A DNA stretch of 64,000 bases. Source: Guillardia theta CCMP2712 (lineage: Eukaryota > Cryptophyceae > Pyrenomonadales > Geminigeraceae). Shown in pieces: positions 24,245-36,360 of this stretch (within the stretch, counting starts at the first letter, position 1; the number at the start of each line of letters is the position of its first letter). Both the position numbers and the translations under genes were made by a program. The notes under the pieces were generated by a model, which was not told the origin of the DNA, searched no databases, and saw only the letters and a program-made list of their open reading frames with translations. The stretch covers positions 413,682-477,681 of the forward strand of contig NW_005434612.1 in assembly GCF_000315625.1 (NCBI RefSeq), written 5' to 3'.

Positions 24245-24600
24245 GTCGCTCGATGACTCCGATTGCCTCCTGAGCCGCTCCGGGGAGTCCCGGCACTAGA
24301 AAGCCGCCGAGTCGGAAGACTCCGGTGACGTGCCACCGTAACGATGATCCTGCTCGTCCCGGGCCCTGGTCCGGCGGCCGCGCGAAGTTCGTCAGTCTCA
24401 GAAACGCGAGCCTCGGAGTCAGACGCGGCCGCGCACAGTTCAGTCCGACCGTACACACGGTGTCAGGTCAGGGGTGACCGTCAGTCAGGCCGGCCCCCCA
24501 CGATGCCACGGTGCGCCGCGGCCGGGCCGCACCGGCCGGGCCCTCAGCGGCTCAGACTACCTAACTTCGCCTTGAAGTGAGTCACGTTGAGTCTCACCGG
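24245..24600. other. GC-rich island 2
   Basis: About 350 bases of GC-rich, CpG-dense sequence (CCGGGCCCTGG, GCGGCCGGGCCG, CACGGTG) starting just after the stop of the Deg gene. The edges show repeated GACTC/GAGTC and GTCAGT words. No gene is seen. Confidence 0.6.
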
Positions 24601-24639
24601 ACAGGCTGCGTCTGTGGTGGTCGGTTATGAGCCTCTGAG

Positions 24640-25110
24640 AGACGAAGGTTGCGGCACTTCTGATAGGAGGGTAGGGGTACATGCTGAGGGGGTTAGGGGT
24701 AGTTGAGATGGGTGGGTCAATCTGTGGGGGTGGTACCAGTGTTGGGGGTAGCGAGTGCAAAGCCATTTTAAGGTGGGGTACTTGAAGAATTTTCCAGTAG
24801 GGGTGGTGCCATTTCTTTAAAAAACAGCCCAACGGGTACTCTTATCACCCTACCCCTCCGTCTCCATTTGAAATTAGCACTGTCCATGGGAGCTCTACGG
24901 TAGATAGGGGTACAAAAATCTTATCTGAGGGGTAGTCTGGTTAGGGTAGAGGGAAACGTAGGGTGGGGTGGTGGTCATCTCTCTATTATCAAGTTTTAAA
25001 CGTCCTCGTGATGCGAATTATGCCTACCCCCTCCAAAATTGACCCCTACCACCTATGTCCAGATGTTTGTCTGTATAAAAAGGGGGGTTAATTTCATGAC
25101 CCCACCCCCA
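24640..25110. other. GGGGTA-rich tract upstream of the ABCG gene
   Basis: A stretch rich in GGGGTA words on the plus strand (GGAGGGTAGGGGTAC at 24666, GGGTGGGGTGGTGG near 24960), with short C-rich interruptions. It sits between GC-rich island 2 and the ABCG start. No gene is seen. Confidence 0.5.
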
Positions 25111-25215
25111 GATTTGAAGCTGTGTACTCTTAAGCATCTCTTCGGGGACTTTGTCTCGCCGCTCGCTTGCTCCTGCTTCCCCGCGCTCTCGCGTTTCTCG
25201 CGTCCCTGCTGCGGT

Positions 25216-25267
25216 TGCCTCCTCGTCCTCCTCCTCCTCCTCCTCCTCCTCCTCCTCCTCCTCCTCT
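25216..25267 (+). repeat. (CTC)n microsatellite in the ABCG 5' region
   Basis: About 17 CTC triplets lie some 80 bases upstream of the ABCG start codon. They fall in the presumed 5' UTR or promoter, with the pyrimidine strand as sense. Confidence 0.9.
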
Positions 25268-25347
25268 CCCGTCTCCTCTCATCCCGACGACCTGGAAGCT
25301 CAGGGAACTTCAACCCCTCCAAGCAACAAGGAAATCTGGTTTGAGAT

Positions 25348-27333
25348 ATGGCAACGCAAACCGGGGAACTGGTTTACCCCTCGCACGAGCAGTTTGCTCT
25401 GTCCGACCATGCGCACCTGAATGATGCGCATGCAGTGAAGAGCATGAATGCAGGCAGCAACGTGTCCTCGCTCTTGATGGGGGGACAGTCCAACGTGAGT
25501 CAGAGCAGGTCGCTGAAAGGAAGCTCCCTGCGCGTAGGACACCCTGCGCACTTTGCCTGGTCGGACGTTGGCTTCACTCTCTCCCCGAAAGTGATCAGAG
25601 GGAATAAAGACCCGCAGGTCCTTAAGTCCTTGAAGGGATACGCCAAGCCCGGTGAGATCGTCGCCATCATGGGAGCGAGTGGGAGTGGCAAGACGTCGCT
25701 GCTGAATGTGCTCAGCGGACGGGTAGTGTCGATGAACGGGCATGTGGTGACCTCCAAGTTCACAGTCAACGGTCACCCCACTAGTGGTGAGGAGCTCGGA
25801 CCACAGATTGCGTACGTCATGCAGGAAGACACCTTGTGCCCAACATCAACACCGCGCGAGGCCCTGGAGTTCAGCGCGAAGTTGAGGCTTCCCCCTTCCG
25901 TGACCGATGCAGAGAGGACGAGGATGGTCAACGACGTGATCACGATCCTCCACCTTGACAGATGTGCGGACACCCTCATCGGTGACGAGATGATCAAGGG
26001 CATCTCAGGTGGAGAGAAGAGGTGAATGAATCTGTCTGCTGCCTGGAAGGAATACCTGACTGAATGTCGCAGGCGAACAAGCATCGGTGTGGAACTAATC
26101 ACCTCGCCTTCAATTCTCTTTCTTGATGAACCAACGTCAGGACTTGACTCTTTCGCGGCATACAACGTCATCCAGGCTCTGAAGGATCTGGCTGGCCTTG
26201 GGTGTACTGTGCTGTGCACTATCCATCAGCCCTCATCTGAAGTCTTTCACCTCTTCGATCGGACGATCCTGCTGGCAGAAGGAAGGACCCTCTACGATGG
26301 GAGAGTTGATCAGCTCTGTGATCACTTCATGAGGATCGGGTATCCTGTACCGGAGGAGACGAACCCTGCCGATCACGTCATGTTCCTGATGCAGACCCTG
26401 GACAAGTCGCTGCTCAAGGACCTCTGCATGGCCTACGCAGCGGCCAACGACAAGTTCGACCCTCACACTGCGTGTGCGTTGGATGGAGGAGACATTCCTC
26501 GCAAGCTCAAGCGAGTACAGGCTGGCTGGTTCACTCAGTTCATGGTGCTTGGAATGCGGGAGGTACAGACGGTTACCAGGAACAAGGGAGCGCTGATCGC
26601 GAGGTTCGGATCGGCGATTGGGCTCAACCTCATCTTCGCTCTCATCTTTTACAAGGTTGGCAATGGTGGTGATATCCAGTCTCACTTCGGTGCCTTGGTG
26701 TTCCTCGCCATCAGCGCCATGTTCGGAGCAGCTCAGCCCGTCATCCTGACCTTCCCTGCTGAGCGCCCTCGGTTTGTCCGTGAGTACGCGACAGGCACTT
26801 ACGGGGCAGTGCCTTACTTCTGGTCGAAGCTCTTTACGGAGCTGCCGCTCACCTTCTTAGTGGCTCTGGTGGTCTTCCTTGTCACCTACTGGACTGAAGC
26901 TCTCAAGGGAAATTTCATCTTGCACGTGCTCATTGTCTGGCTCGTCAGCATCGCAGCCTCATCGACAGCTCTCTTTGCCGGCAGCATCGCATCCAACGTC
27001 AAGGTCGCCACGGAAGCGCTTCCAGCTATTTTCGTACCACAGATCTTGTTTGCGGGCTTCTTCATCAAGATCGAACTCATCCCTGTGTGGATCCGCTGGG
27101 CTCAGTACCTCTGCTCGCTCAAGTTCGGCGTCAACCTCATCATCCTCAACGAGTTTCATCGCTCGTGCCCTCCTGATCAGACGGTTGCCTGCGACTTCCT
27201 CATTTCTACGAGCGCTGCCGATCCCAAGATCTGGTACGTGTACGTCATTATCCTCCTTGCCATCTTCCTTGGGTTTCGTCTTCTTGCGCTGTTCGCGCTT
27301 ACTCGCCGAGCTCGTGGCTTTGCACTCGCATAA
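25348..27333 (+). CDS. ABCG-family (WHITE) half-transporter
   Basis: Two exons (25348-26021 and 26073-27333; intron 51 nt) give 644 residues in the reverse order typical of ABCG, with the ATPase first. Walker A is GASGSGKTS (near residue 110), the signature is ISGGEKRR (split by the intron), Walker B is ILFLDEPTSGLDS and the switch His is in TIHQPSSE. The second half has about six membrane helices, with the family's Gly-Phe-Phe/Ile pattern (QILFAGFFIKIELIPVWI) in the last extracellular region. Half-transporters work as dimers and export lipids, sterols or xenobiotics; the substrate cannot be read from sequence. The N-terminal 60 residues are polar and without a targeting signal. Confidence 0.93.
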
Positions 27334-27339
27334 GCAGCA

Positions 27340-28032
27340 GCGGACGGACTGTCAAGTCTGCTTGTTAAACCTAGTGAAACAAATAGAAACTTGTGTGACC
27401 ATGCGCAGGGTGTTGGTGTACCCTACCCCACCTCAACCTCTCTTTGACAGTAGATCGCAGGGGTGAATGACCGGTAGGGATGGTGAAGTTCATACTGGGT
27501 GGGTATTCTACTCAAGTATAGGGGGTAGGGGTGATGAAACAGACAGGGGTGTTGATACCAGTGTTAATGGGATGTTTGACGGGGTGGGGGTGGTTTGGGG
27601 CGGAGGCCGAGGATGGCGAAGCTGCTATGGCTGATGACGATGGCGACGATGGCGATGGGGATGAGAAGCGAAGGATGGGGAGACGGAAGAAGACACGTGG
27701 TGAGACGATGCAAGGAGAGAGGAGGAGAGGAGGAGACAAGAGAAGAAGCGATGAACGATGGTATAGAAGTCTAGTCCAGGAAGGGGAGCAATCAGATATT
27801 GCACGAGAGGAGGACAAGCACAGACAGGGAGTCACCAAGGTCAAACTTAAAACCATATGTGATGGAGGATGATGAAAGATGTGGATGAGCGTGAAGAGAG
27901 GAGACGTGAAGCAAGGAGGTGAGATGGAGGTGGCATGGGAGTAGGATAGAGGGTAAGAGAAGAGGAGAGAGCCTTTCAGAGAACAGTCAAGGGGAATGAG
28001 TTAGGAGCGTCAAACGTAGGGAGGAAAAAGGG
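27340..28032. other. Intergenic, G-rich tract and purine-rich stretch
   Basis: The part 27410-27600 has GGGGTAGGGGTG-type words on the plus strand. From 27600 to 28030 the plus strand is purine-rich (GAG/GAAG). A frame at 27531-27872 is open but has no recognisable features, and I do not call it a gene. Confidence 0.4.
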
Positions 28033-28178
28033 TTGAGAGGGGAGGAAGGAACTGAAAGGATTGCACTGAATCAAGTCCTAATTCAGACTCTTCAACCCTT
28101 TCCTTCACCCTTACGACTTCGCGGAGGCTTCTTTGGTTGGTGGAACCAGCAGCAGCAGCAGCAGCAGCAGGAAATGTT

Positions 28179-28222
<44 letters not shown>

Positions 28223-29719
28223 CCGAGGATAAGCCGCTGCACGTGCATGCTGTGGAGTACGGGCTGGCGGGGACGATGGACGGGATCCGGTCAGGCATTG
28301 GGCAGGGAGTAGGAAGTGAACTAGCTCGAGCTGTTACCTCAGCAATGCAGCATGGCGGACACGTGGGACAACTCGCCTTCATCCATGCGGTGTCCGCCTG
28401 GAGAGGCCGCCAGGTCCTTACCCCCTCCTTCTCCCTCCCTCTCCTTCTCCTCCTTTCCTTTTTCCTCCCTCCTCCTGCATCTTCTCTTCATCGCCTCTCG
28501 ATCTGCATCCTCTTTGTCCGCCCTCCCTCTTGCAACTTCGTCCTCACGCAGCCTCCAGCGGCGTTCACAATGCCCAGCGGTGAGGAGCGGTGAGGAGCAT
28601 GGCGATGCGGCTGCAGGAAGGCGATCCTTCGTCTGCTTCGTGACAGCGCCAAACGAGGAGGTGGCGACGAACCTCGCGCGCGAACTTGTCGCGTCAGGAT
28701 GCGCCGCCTGTGTCAACCAAGTTGGAGGAGTCACGTCGACCTACGTGAGAGATGATGAAAAGGAGGAGGGAGGGAGGGAGGGAGGGAGGAGGGGAGGGGA
28801 GGGGAGGGGAGGGGAGGGGAGGGGAGGGGGAGGGGAGGGGAGGGGAGGGGAGGGGAGGGAGGGGAGGGGAGGGNNNNNNNNNNNNNNNNNNNNNNNNNNN
28901 NNNNNNNNNNNNNNNNNNNNNNNNNNNNNNNNNNNNNNNNNNNNNNNNNNNNNNNNNNNNNNNNNNNNNNNNNNNNNNNNNNNNNNNNNNNNNNNNNNNN
29001 NNNNNNNNNNNNNNNNNNNNNNNNNNNNNNNNNNNNNNNNNNNNNNNNNNNNNNGGAAATGTGAGGGGCAGAGAAGACAAAATGAGCAGGAAAACAAAAC
29101 AACGAAGAGACAGGGAAATGGGAGATCGAAGCGGTACGAAGGTCGAAGGTCAAAGAATAGTCACCTCGATGATCCCCGCTATCTATTTTGTCTATTTTTT
29201 CTCTTGCTGATTTCTGTTGTTGAGACGCTACGGAGGCGAATCCTATCACCTCGCCGTTGACAGTAAAGAACATGACATCCATTTCAAACACCTAAAATTA
29301 TGGTCATTCTCAACATAGGGAGGGAGGGAGGGAGGGAGGGAGGGAGGAGTGGCAGGGTTGACGGCATCGAAGATGTGGGAAGGAAAAATCCAGACGGATT
29401 CAGAGGTTCTTCTAATCATCAAGACAGTCGAGGAGAGAATCGCTGACATTCAGGTGCTCGACTGGAGGAGAAGAGGGAGGAGGAGAAAGAAGCTGATGTG
29501 TTGGTTGGGGTCAGGAGAAGATCAAGGAGACTCATCCTCATTCAGTGCCAGAGTTCATCGCCATGGACATCAGTGCAGGTCGGGTAAAGGAGGGAGCAAG
29601 GGATGACAGTGAGGGGAGGGCAGGGGAGGGGAGAGAGGGAGAGGAGGGGTGAGGCTCACTGATCTCCAGGGCTTCCGGAGTACATGCAGTGGCTGCAGCA
29701 CACGTGCAAGGTAAAGTGA
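28033..29719 (+). CDS. cutA: CutA1-like protein with poly-Gln N-terminal extension (interrupted by a gap)
   Basis: CutA1 is a small trimeric protein linked to divalent metal tolerance. The core is spread over exons: RRSFVCFVTAPNEEVATNLA and SGCAACVNQVGGVTSTY (28620-28743), then after the unsequenced gap WEGKIQTDSEVLLIIKTVEE (29371-29448), THPHSVPEFIAMDISAG (29515-29576) and LPEYMQWLQHTCK up to the stop at 29717-29719. This order and the motifs Ala-Ala-Cys-Val-Asn, Trp-x-Gly-Lys-x-x-x-(Ser/Asp)-x-Glu and Pro-x-Tyr-x-x-Trp are those of CutA1. Introns of about 35-180 nt are in phase. Upstream, the joined frame starts at 28033 with about 125 further residues: LRLRGG at residues 27-32, two Gln runs and a Gly-rich amphipathic part (GLAGTMDGIRSGIGQGVGSE). 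That extension is not part of known CutA1, and its fusion is inferred from splice phase only. Confidence 0.72.
28147..28221 (+). repeat. (CAG)n coding microsatellite
   Basis: Two CAG runs in frame encode poly-Gln (8 and about 13 Gln) in the N-terminal extension of the CutA1-like protein. Confidence 0.9.
28874..29054. other. Assembly gap (181 N)
   Basis: Unsequenced bases follow directly on a GGGGA-type purine array (28770-28873), which probably stopped the assembly. The gap lies inside an intron of the CutA1-like gene or removes a small exon. Confidence 0.95.
29316..29346 (+). repeat. (GGGA)n microsatellite
   Basis: About eight GGGA units lie in an intron of the CutA1-like gene, just before the exon beginning Met-Trp-Glu-Gly-Lys. 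In this intron the sense strand is purine-rich, unlike in most others of the window. Confidence 0.85.
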
Positions 29720-29826
29720 CCAGAAGAAGAACATGATGAGCTGCTGGTGAAGATAAACAAATAAAAGTTGTCGTCTTGCTCCTCGTCACTTGTCTTCTTC
29801 GTCATCGTTGTCTTCATCTATCGTCT

Positions 29827-32568
<2,742 letters not shown>

Positions 32569-33128
32569 GCTCCTATGCCGCTCTCAATGCTCCTTCAACT
32601 GCTCTCAACATGCTCTTCCTACCTCCACCCTCGTCCGAAGATCCGCAAGCTTGCGAGTCGCTTGAGCGGGTTGATGGTCCTCCTTAAAGCTACAAGCAAT
32701 CAGTCCCTCCCTCTCTCCCCCTCATCCTTTCCTCCCTCATGTGTCCCTCCCCTCTGTTCCTGTCCCTCCCCCTACTCTCCTCGTCTCCTTCCCTTCCCCC
32801 CACTACCCCCCCCGTCCTTTCGCCTTCCCTCGCACTTGCGTGGTCACGTCCCCTCACCATGGCAGAGCATCGCGAACGTTCGGGGGTGGCGGGAGGCCAG
32901 GGAGGGGGTGGGGGTTGAGAGAAGAAGCTGACGCACGAGGAGGCAGGGGAGAGAGGAGGAGGAGGAGGAGGAGGAGGGAGAGGAGGGTAGCAGACGAGAG
33001 AGAGGGAACAGGCGAGCGAGGACGAGGACACAGCTTCATTCAATCTTGTGCTACATGTGCTAACATGCCATCTCGGTTCTCCTTTCTCCCTCTACAGCCA
33101 TCCGCAGCTTGACCTTTGAATCTCCTAC
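32569..33128. other. Intergenic region between the oxidoreductase and uS2 genes
   Basis: No gene is recognised. The plus strand is C/T-rich from 32690 to 32830 and purine-rich from 32920 to 33010. It holds the oxidoreductase promoter and the uS2 3' flank (both genes on the minus strand). Confidence 0.4.
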
Positions 33129-34122
33129 TCACTGGGCAGTGAACATAGGGGCTCCAGCCGCATCTCCGGCTCCCCACTCAGCTCCACCAGCCTGCGCTCC
33201 CCACTCGTGCGCACCAGCACCAGCCCACTCGCCAGCTCCCTGCAGAGTCGCGTCGTAGCCCGTAGCATTGAATTCAGCAGGAGGAGCCTCGATGGCCTCC
33301 TTCTCGTTCTCCGCCTCCTTCTCCGCCTCCTCGGGGTCGCGGTAGAAGAACATGTCCACCATGATGTCCCACGGCGAGTTGCGCTGGATCACGTTGCGGA
33401 GGCGAAGGACCTCACGGGCGAGGAGCCAGTAGAGGAGGCCGATGGACTGCAGCAAAGTCAGCGCAGGGGAGGGCAGGGGAAGATCTTCACCTGCTTGCCC
33501 TTGTTGTTGGCAGGAACGGCGACGTCGACGAAGCGGAGAGGAGAGTCGGTGTCGCAGAAGGCAACAGTGGGGATGTTGACGAAGGAGGACTCGTGGAGGG
33601 GCTGCGAGTCCGTGCGGGGGTCGGTGATGACGAGGAGGCGGGGCTCCTGGAACTGCTGCTGGATCTGGTTGGTGAAGGTACCGGGGGTGTAGCGACCAGC
33701 CATGTAGTTGGCGCCAGTGTACTGACCGAACTTGAGCACGGCACGCTGACCATAAGGACGAGCAGAGATTACGCAAACTGTCAACAAGTCAATGGCGATC
33801 TCCTCGACCTCAGCCTCTCCCCCCCGCCTCATCCCCTGTCATCGCTGCCCTCCCTTTGCTCGTCTCTTGCTCGTCTCTTCTTACCATCAGCGGGGTTCTC
33901 GATGGCGACAACAATGCGGGCAGCGAGCATGAGCTTCTCCCACGTCTTGGCCAAGTTGATGATGTAAAGACCGTCAGCGCGGCGCTTCCAGATGTACGGC
34001 ATCATCTTGTTGTCCAAGTTCTTGGTTCCGAGATGAACGTGGGCGGCGAGCATCTTCGCCCAGTCATCGTCGGTGGCTCGAAGCGCGGGAGGGAGGCTGG
34101 TGTTAGACTGCACCATCCACAT
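33129..34122 (-). CDS. RPSA: 40S ribosomal protein SA (uS2)
   Basis: Three exons (33885-34122, 33491-33777, 33129-33446; introns 107 and 44 nt) give 280 residues. Near the start is the uS2 core [15 protein letters not shown], then [20 protein letters not shown] across intron 1, [40 protein letters not shown], the segment [20 protein letters not shown] and [10 protein letters not shown]. The C-terminal tail has repeated acidic-Trp units ([20 protein letters not shown]), like the animal protein's Glu-Trp repeats. It is part of the small ribosomal subunit at the head-body junction in the cytosol. The start is the first Met at 34122, or the Met two codons later; the rest is certain. Confidence 0.96.
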
Positions 34123-34449
34123 CAGCTACATGGGAGCGACTTTCCTGATGCTACCATGCATTCTGAACACACGACAATACACATGTAGAGAGAAAAAATA
34201 TCTTCCTCAAAGAAAAAAACTCCAGGAACGTCCGCAAAAGGGAAGGATGTTCATGGAAGAAGATAATGCTGAGGAGCACAAGAAGGAATGTAGCCCTCAT
34301 ATAACAGACGGCGCAGAATATATGCAAGAACGCAGCAAAAGGCACAGTGGACCGCCTTTTGTGGAGGCTTTGAAGAAGGGAGAAATGAGAAAGTACAGCA
34401 GCAGCAGCAGCAGCAGCATTATCATCATCATCATCATCATCATCATCAT

Positions 34450-34482
<33 letters not shown>

Positions 34483-34799
34483 TGTCGTCTTCATCATCCT
34501 CCTCCTCCACCTCCTCCACCTCCTCCACCTCCTCCACCTCCTCTCACCATGGCTGCACGCGATGGCGTGGGTGAGAACCGGAGCTGCGCGTGCGACTAAA
34601 AAAAACAATTGGGGTCAACAGGATACCCACCCTTAGATCACCCATAACCCCTTCATCATGTACAAATTGGACCCCACGATTTGTATGCAGCGCGTGGCCA
34701 TCAACCTTTGGGACCCCCATTTTTACCCAACAAACCAGAGGGATGGGTCAACAGAATTTGCCCACGTCCCCACATAGACCACTGCTGGCCCCACAGGAC
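34123..34799. other. Intergenic with triplet repeats and a C-rich tract
   Basis: This is the presumed uS2 promoter side. It holds a (CAG)n/(ATC)n array (34400-34482), a 9-bp CTCCTCCAC array (34497-34541), and then C-rich words that on the minus strand read as GGGGT tracts (34620-34800). No gene is seen. Confidence 0.5.
34416..34482. repeat. (ATC)n microsatellite
   Basis: About 21 ATC triplets with one ATA interruption lie upstream of the uS2 gene. They open poly-Ile and poly-Asp frames that I do not regard as coding. Confidence 0.92.
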
Positions 34800-35031
34800 C
34801 AACTCGAACATAGTTCAGTTCCCCGGCCGTTTTCCCCAGCAGCGGCCCCGAGCCGGGCCGGACTCACCCGGTGACCGTCTGGGCCGCAGGGTCCGACTGG
34901 AGGGTTCGGATAGTCTAGTCATGACTCAGTCGGTCAGTTCACGTTGACTCATGTATTCGACCTTGATGACAAGTATCGTAGTATGACTCCGACTTAGTCT
35001 GATCTAAGTCACCTACAGTTCTTCCGAGACT
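34800..35031. other. GC-rich island 3 and GACTC-rich edge
   Basis: A GC-rich core (about 34820-34900, with CCCCGAGCCGGGCCGG and CGGTGACCGTC) grades into a stretch with repeated GACTCAGTC-type words (34920-35010). It lies 3' of the PP2C gene and, on the minus strand, upstream of the C/G-rich tract and the uS2 start. Confidence 0.5.
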
Positions 35032-36141
35032 TCACGTCCACTCGTTGCTTTCCTCTTGCTGGCCTCCTTCGACTTGAGCTGCGATCATCTCGTGGTGGAG
35101 GTCGATCACCATCACGCAGATGTTGTCGTAGGACCCCAACCTGTACGCCTCTCTCACCAGCTCTTCGGCGCCATGATCCTTCTCTTCCCACTTCTTCCAC
35201 ACGAATTCGACGGCCTCTTGCGAGCTCATCACGTCCCAGAGCCCGTCGGTAGCCAGCAGGACGAACCGCTGGGCCTGAGGCTCGCGGGGCTTCACGTGGA
35301 TCTCGGGCTCGGCGATGACGAACTGCTTCAGCTCAGCGTCGCCGATGGCGCGAGAGACCGCGAGGTAGCCCATGACGCGAGGGACCCCCAGCTCGACCAC
35401 AAAGCCTCCAGCAGCCTCAATGCGCGCCTGCTCGTCTGGACGTCCAGGTTTGTGATCCTCTGTCAGGTCGATAGCTCTCACCTCCCCTCCCATCTCCTCC
35501 CCTTCCTCCTCCGCCTTCACCGCCAGCACAGCTCGAGAGTCGCCCGCATTCGCAGCAATGATGAAGGAGGGAGAGACAGCGACAGTGACGACACAGCAGC
35601 CATCGCGGACGCCGAGGGAAATGAAGTCTTGATCGGTCTTGACGTACGCCTGCAGCAACAGCTTCACTCCCCTCTCACTCTCTCACTCCAAACTCACCTG
35701 CTGGATGGCAGACTGAACTTCAGCGAGAGACGTCTCCTCCTCCAGCGACGATGCGATATTATGCAGGAGCATCTCCCGCACGTAGAGGCTCCCGCGATAA
35801 CCGTTGTGCCCGTCGAACACTCCGAAGAGAGACAGGTCTCGCTTCTTGATCCTCTTCCCTTCCTTGCCTTGCCCTCCTCCCTGCCCCTCCTCCCCCTCCT
35901 TCTCTTTCGCCTCCTCTTGCTCGCCGCATCGCACAAGAGCTGCAAAATTGTCTTCCATGTAGTTGGGCAGCCCCTGCATCATGCAGGCATGCATGGGTCC
36001 GTCTTCCTCTCGATGAGTTGTCAGGTGAATCTCGTTGAACGCATCGTCTTGTTGAAGCCCTCCAACTTTGGGTGTCTCCTTCTGCGGATCGAGATAGTCG
36101 TCTGCCATGAGACTCTCTTGCTCTCCTTCCCCCGACTCCAC
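35032..36141 (-). CDS. PP2C-type (PPM) Ser/Thr protein phosphatase
   Basis: Two exons (35698-36141 and 35032-35649; intron 48 nt, phase 0) give 353 residues. All main PPM motifs are present: GLPNYMEDNFA, LFGVFDGHNGY (metal-binding Asp and Gly), ANAGDSRAVL, LTEDHKP, YLAVSRAIGD, FVLLATDGLWDVMSSQEAV and GSYDNICVMVIDL. These supply the Asp residues for two Mn/Mg ions. Acidic, low-complexity inserts lie after the first motif (residues 75-100) and in the middle (about residue 190). The 45-residue N-terminus has no clear targeting signal. Such enzymes dephosphorylate Ser/Thr in stress and metabolic signalling; the substrate is unknown. The next gene upstream runs in the same direction. Confidence 0.93.
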
Positions 36142-36360
36142 CTCCTCCTCCTCCTGCTCTCAAGTTTCGTCACTGCTGGTCGAGCTAGCAGTCAATCCTC
36201 ACCTCGGCCGAGCTTTGGGTGTTTGAGGCGGCAGGGATGACCTTGAGGACTCTCCTTCCTGCTCAGCTGTCACGGACCAACAGAGGCAGCAGCTTCAAGG
36301 CAGCACGAGGAGCACGAGGAAGATCATCAAGGTAGGGAGGAGGTGCCAAGGGCAGCAGAT

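Noticed and set aside
27531-27872. 113-codon open frame downstream of the ABCG gene
   Set aside because: Low-complexity Asp/Gly/Arg sequence from a purine-rich tract; no conserved feature and no sign of splicing to a neighbour.
34073-34636. 187-codon frame with a poly-Ile run
   Set aside because: It is built around the (ATC)n array and ends in non-coding C-rich DNA.
35056-36240. 394-codon open frame on the plus strand
   Set aside because: Antisense to the PP2C gene, in which all phosphatase motifs are intact on the minus strand.
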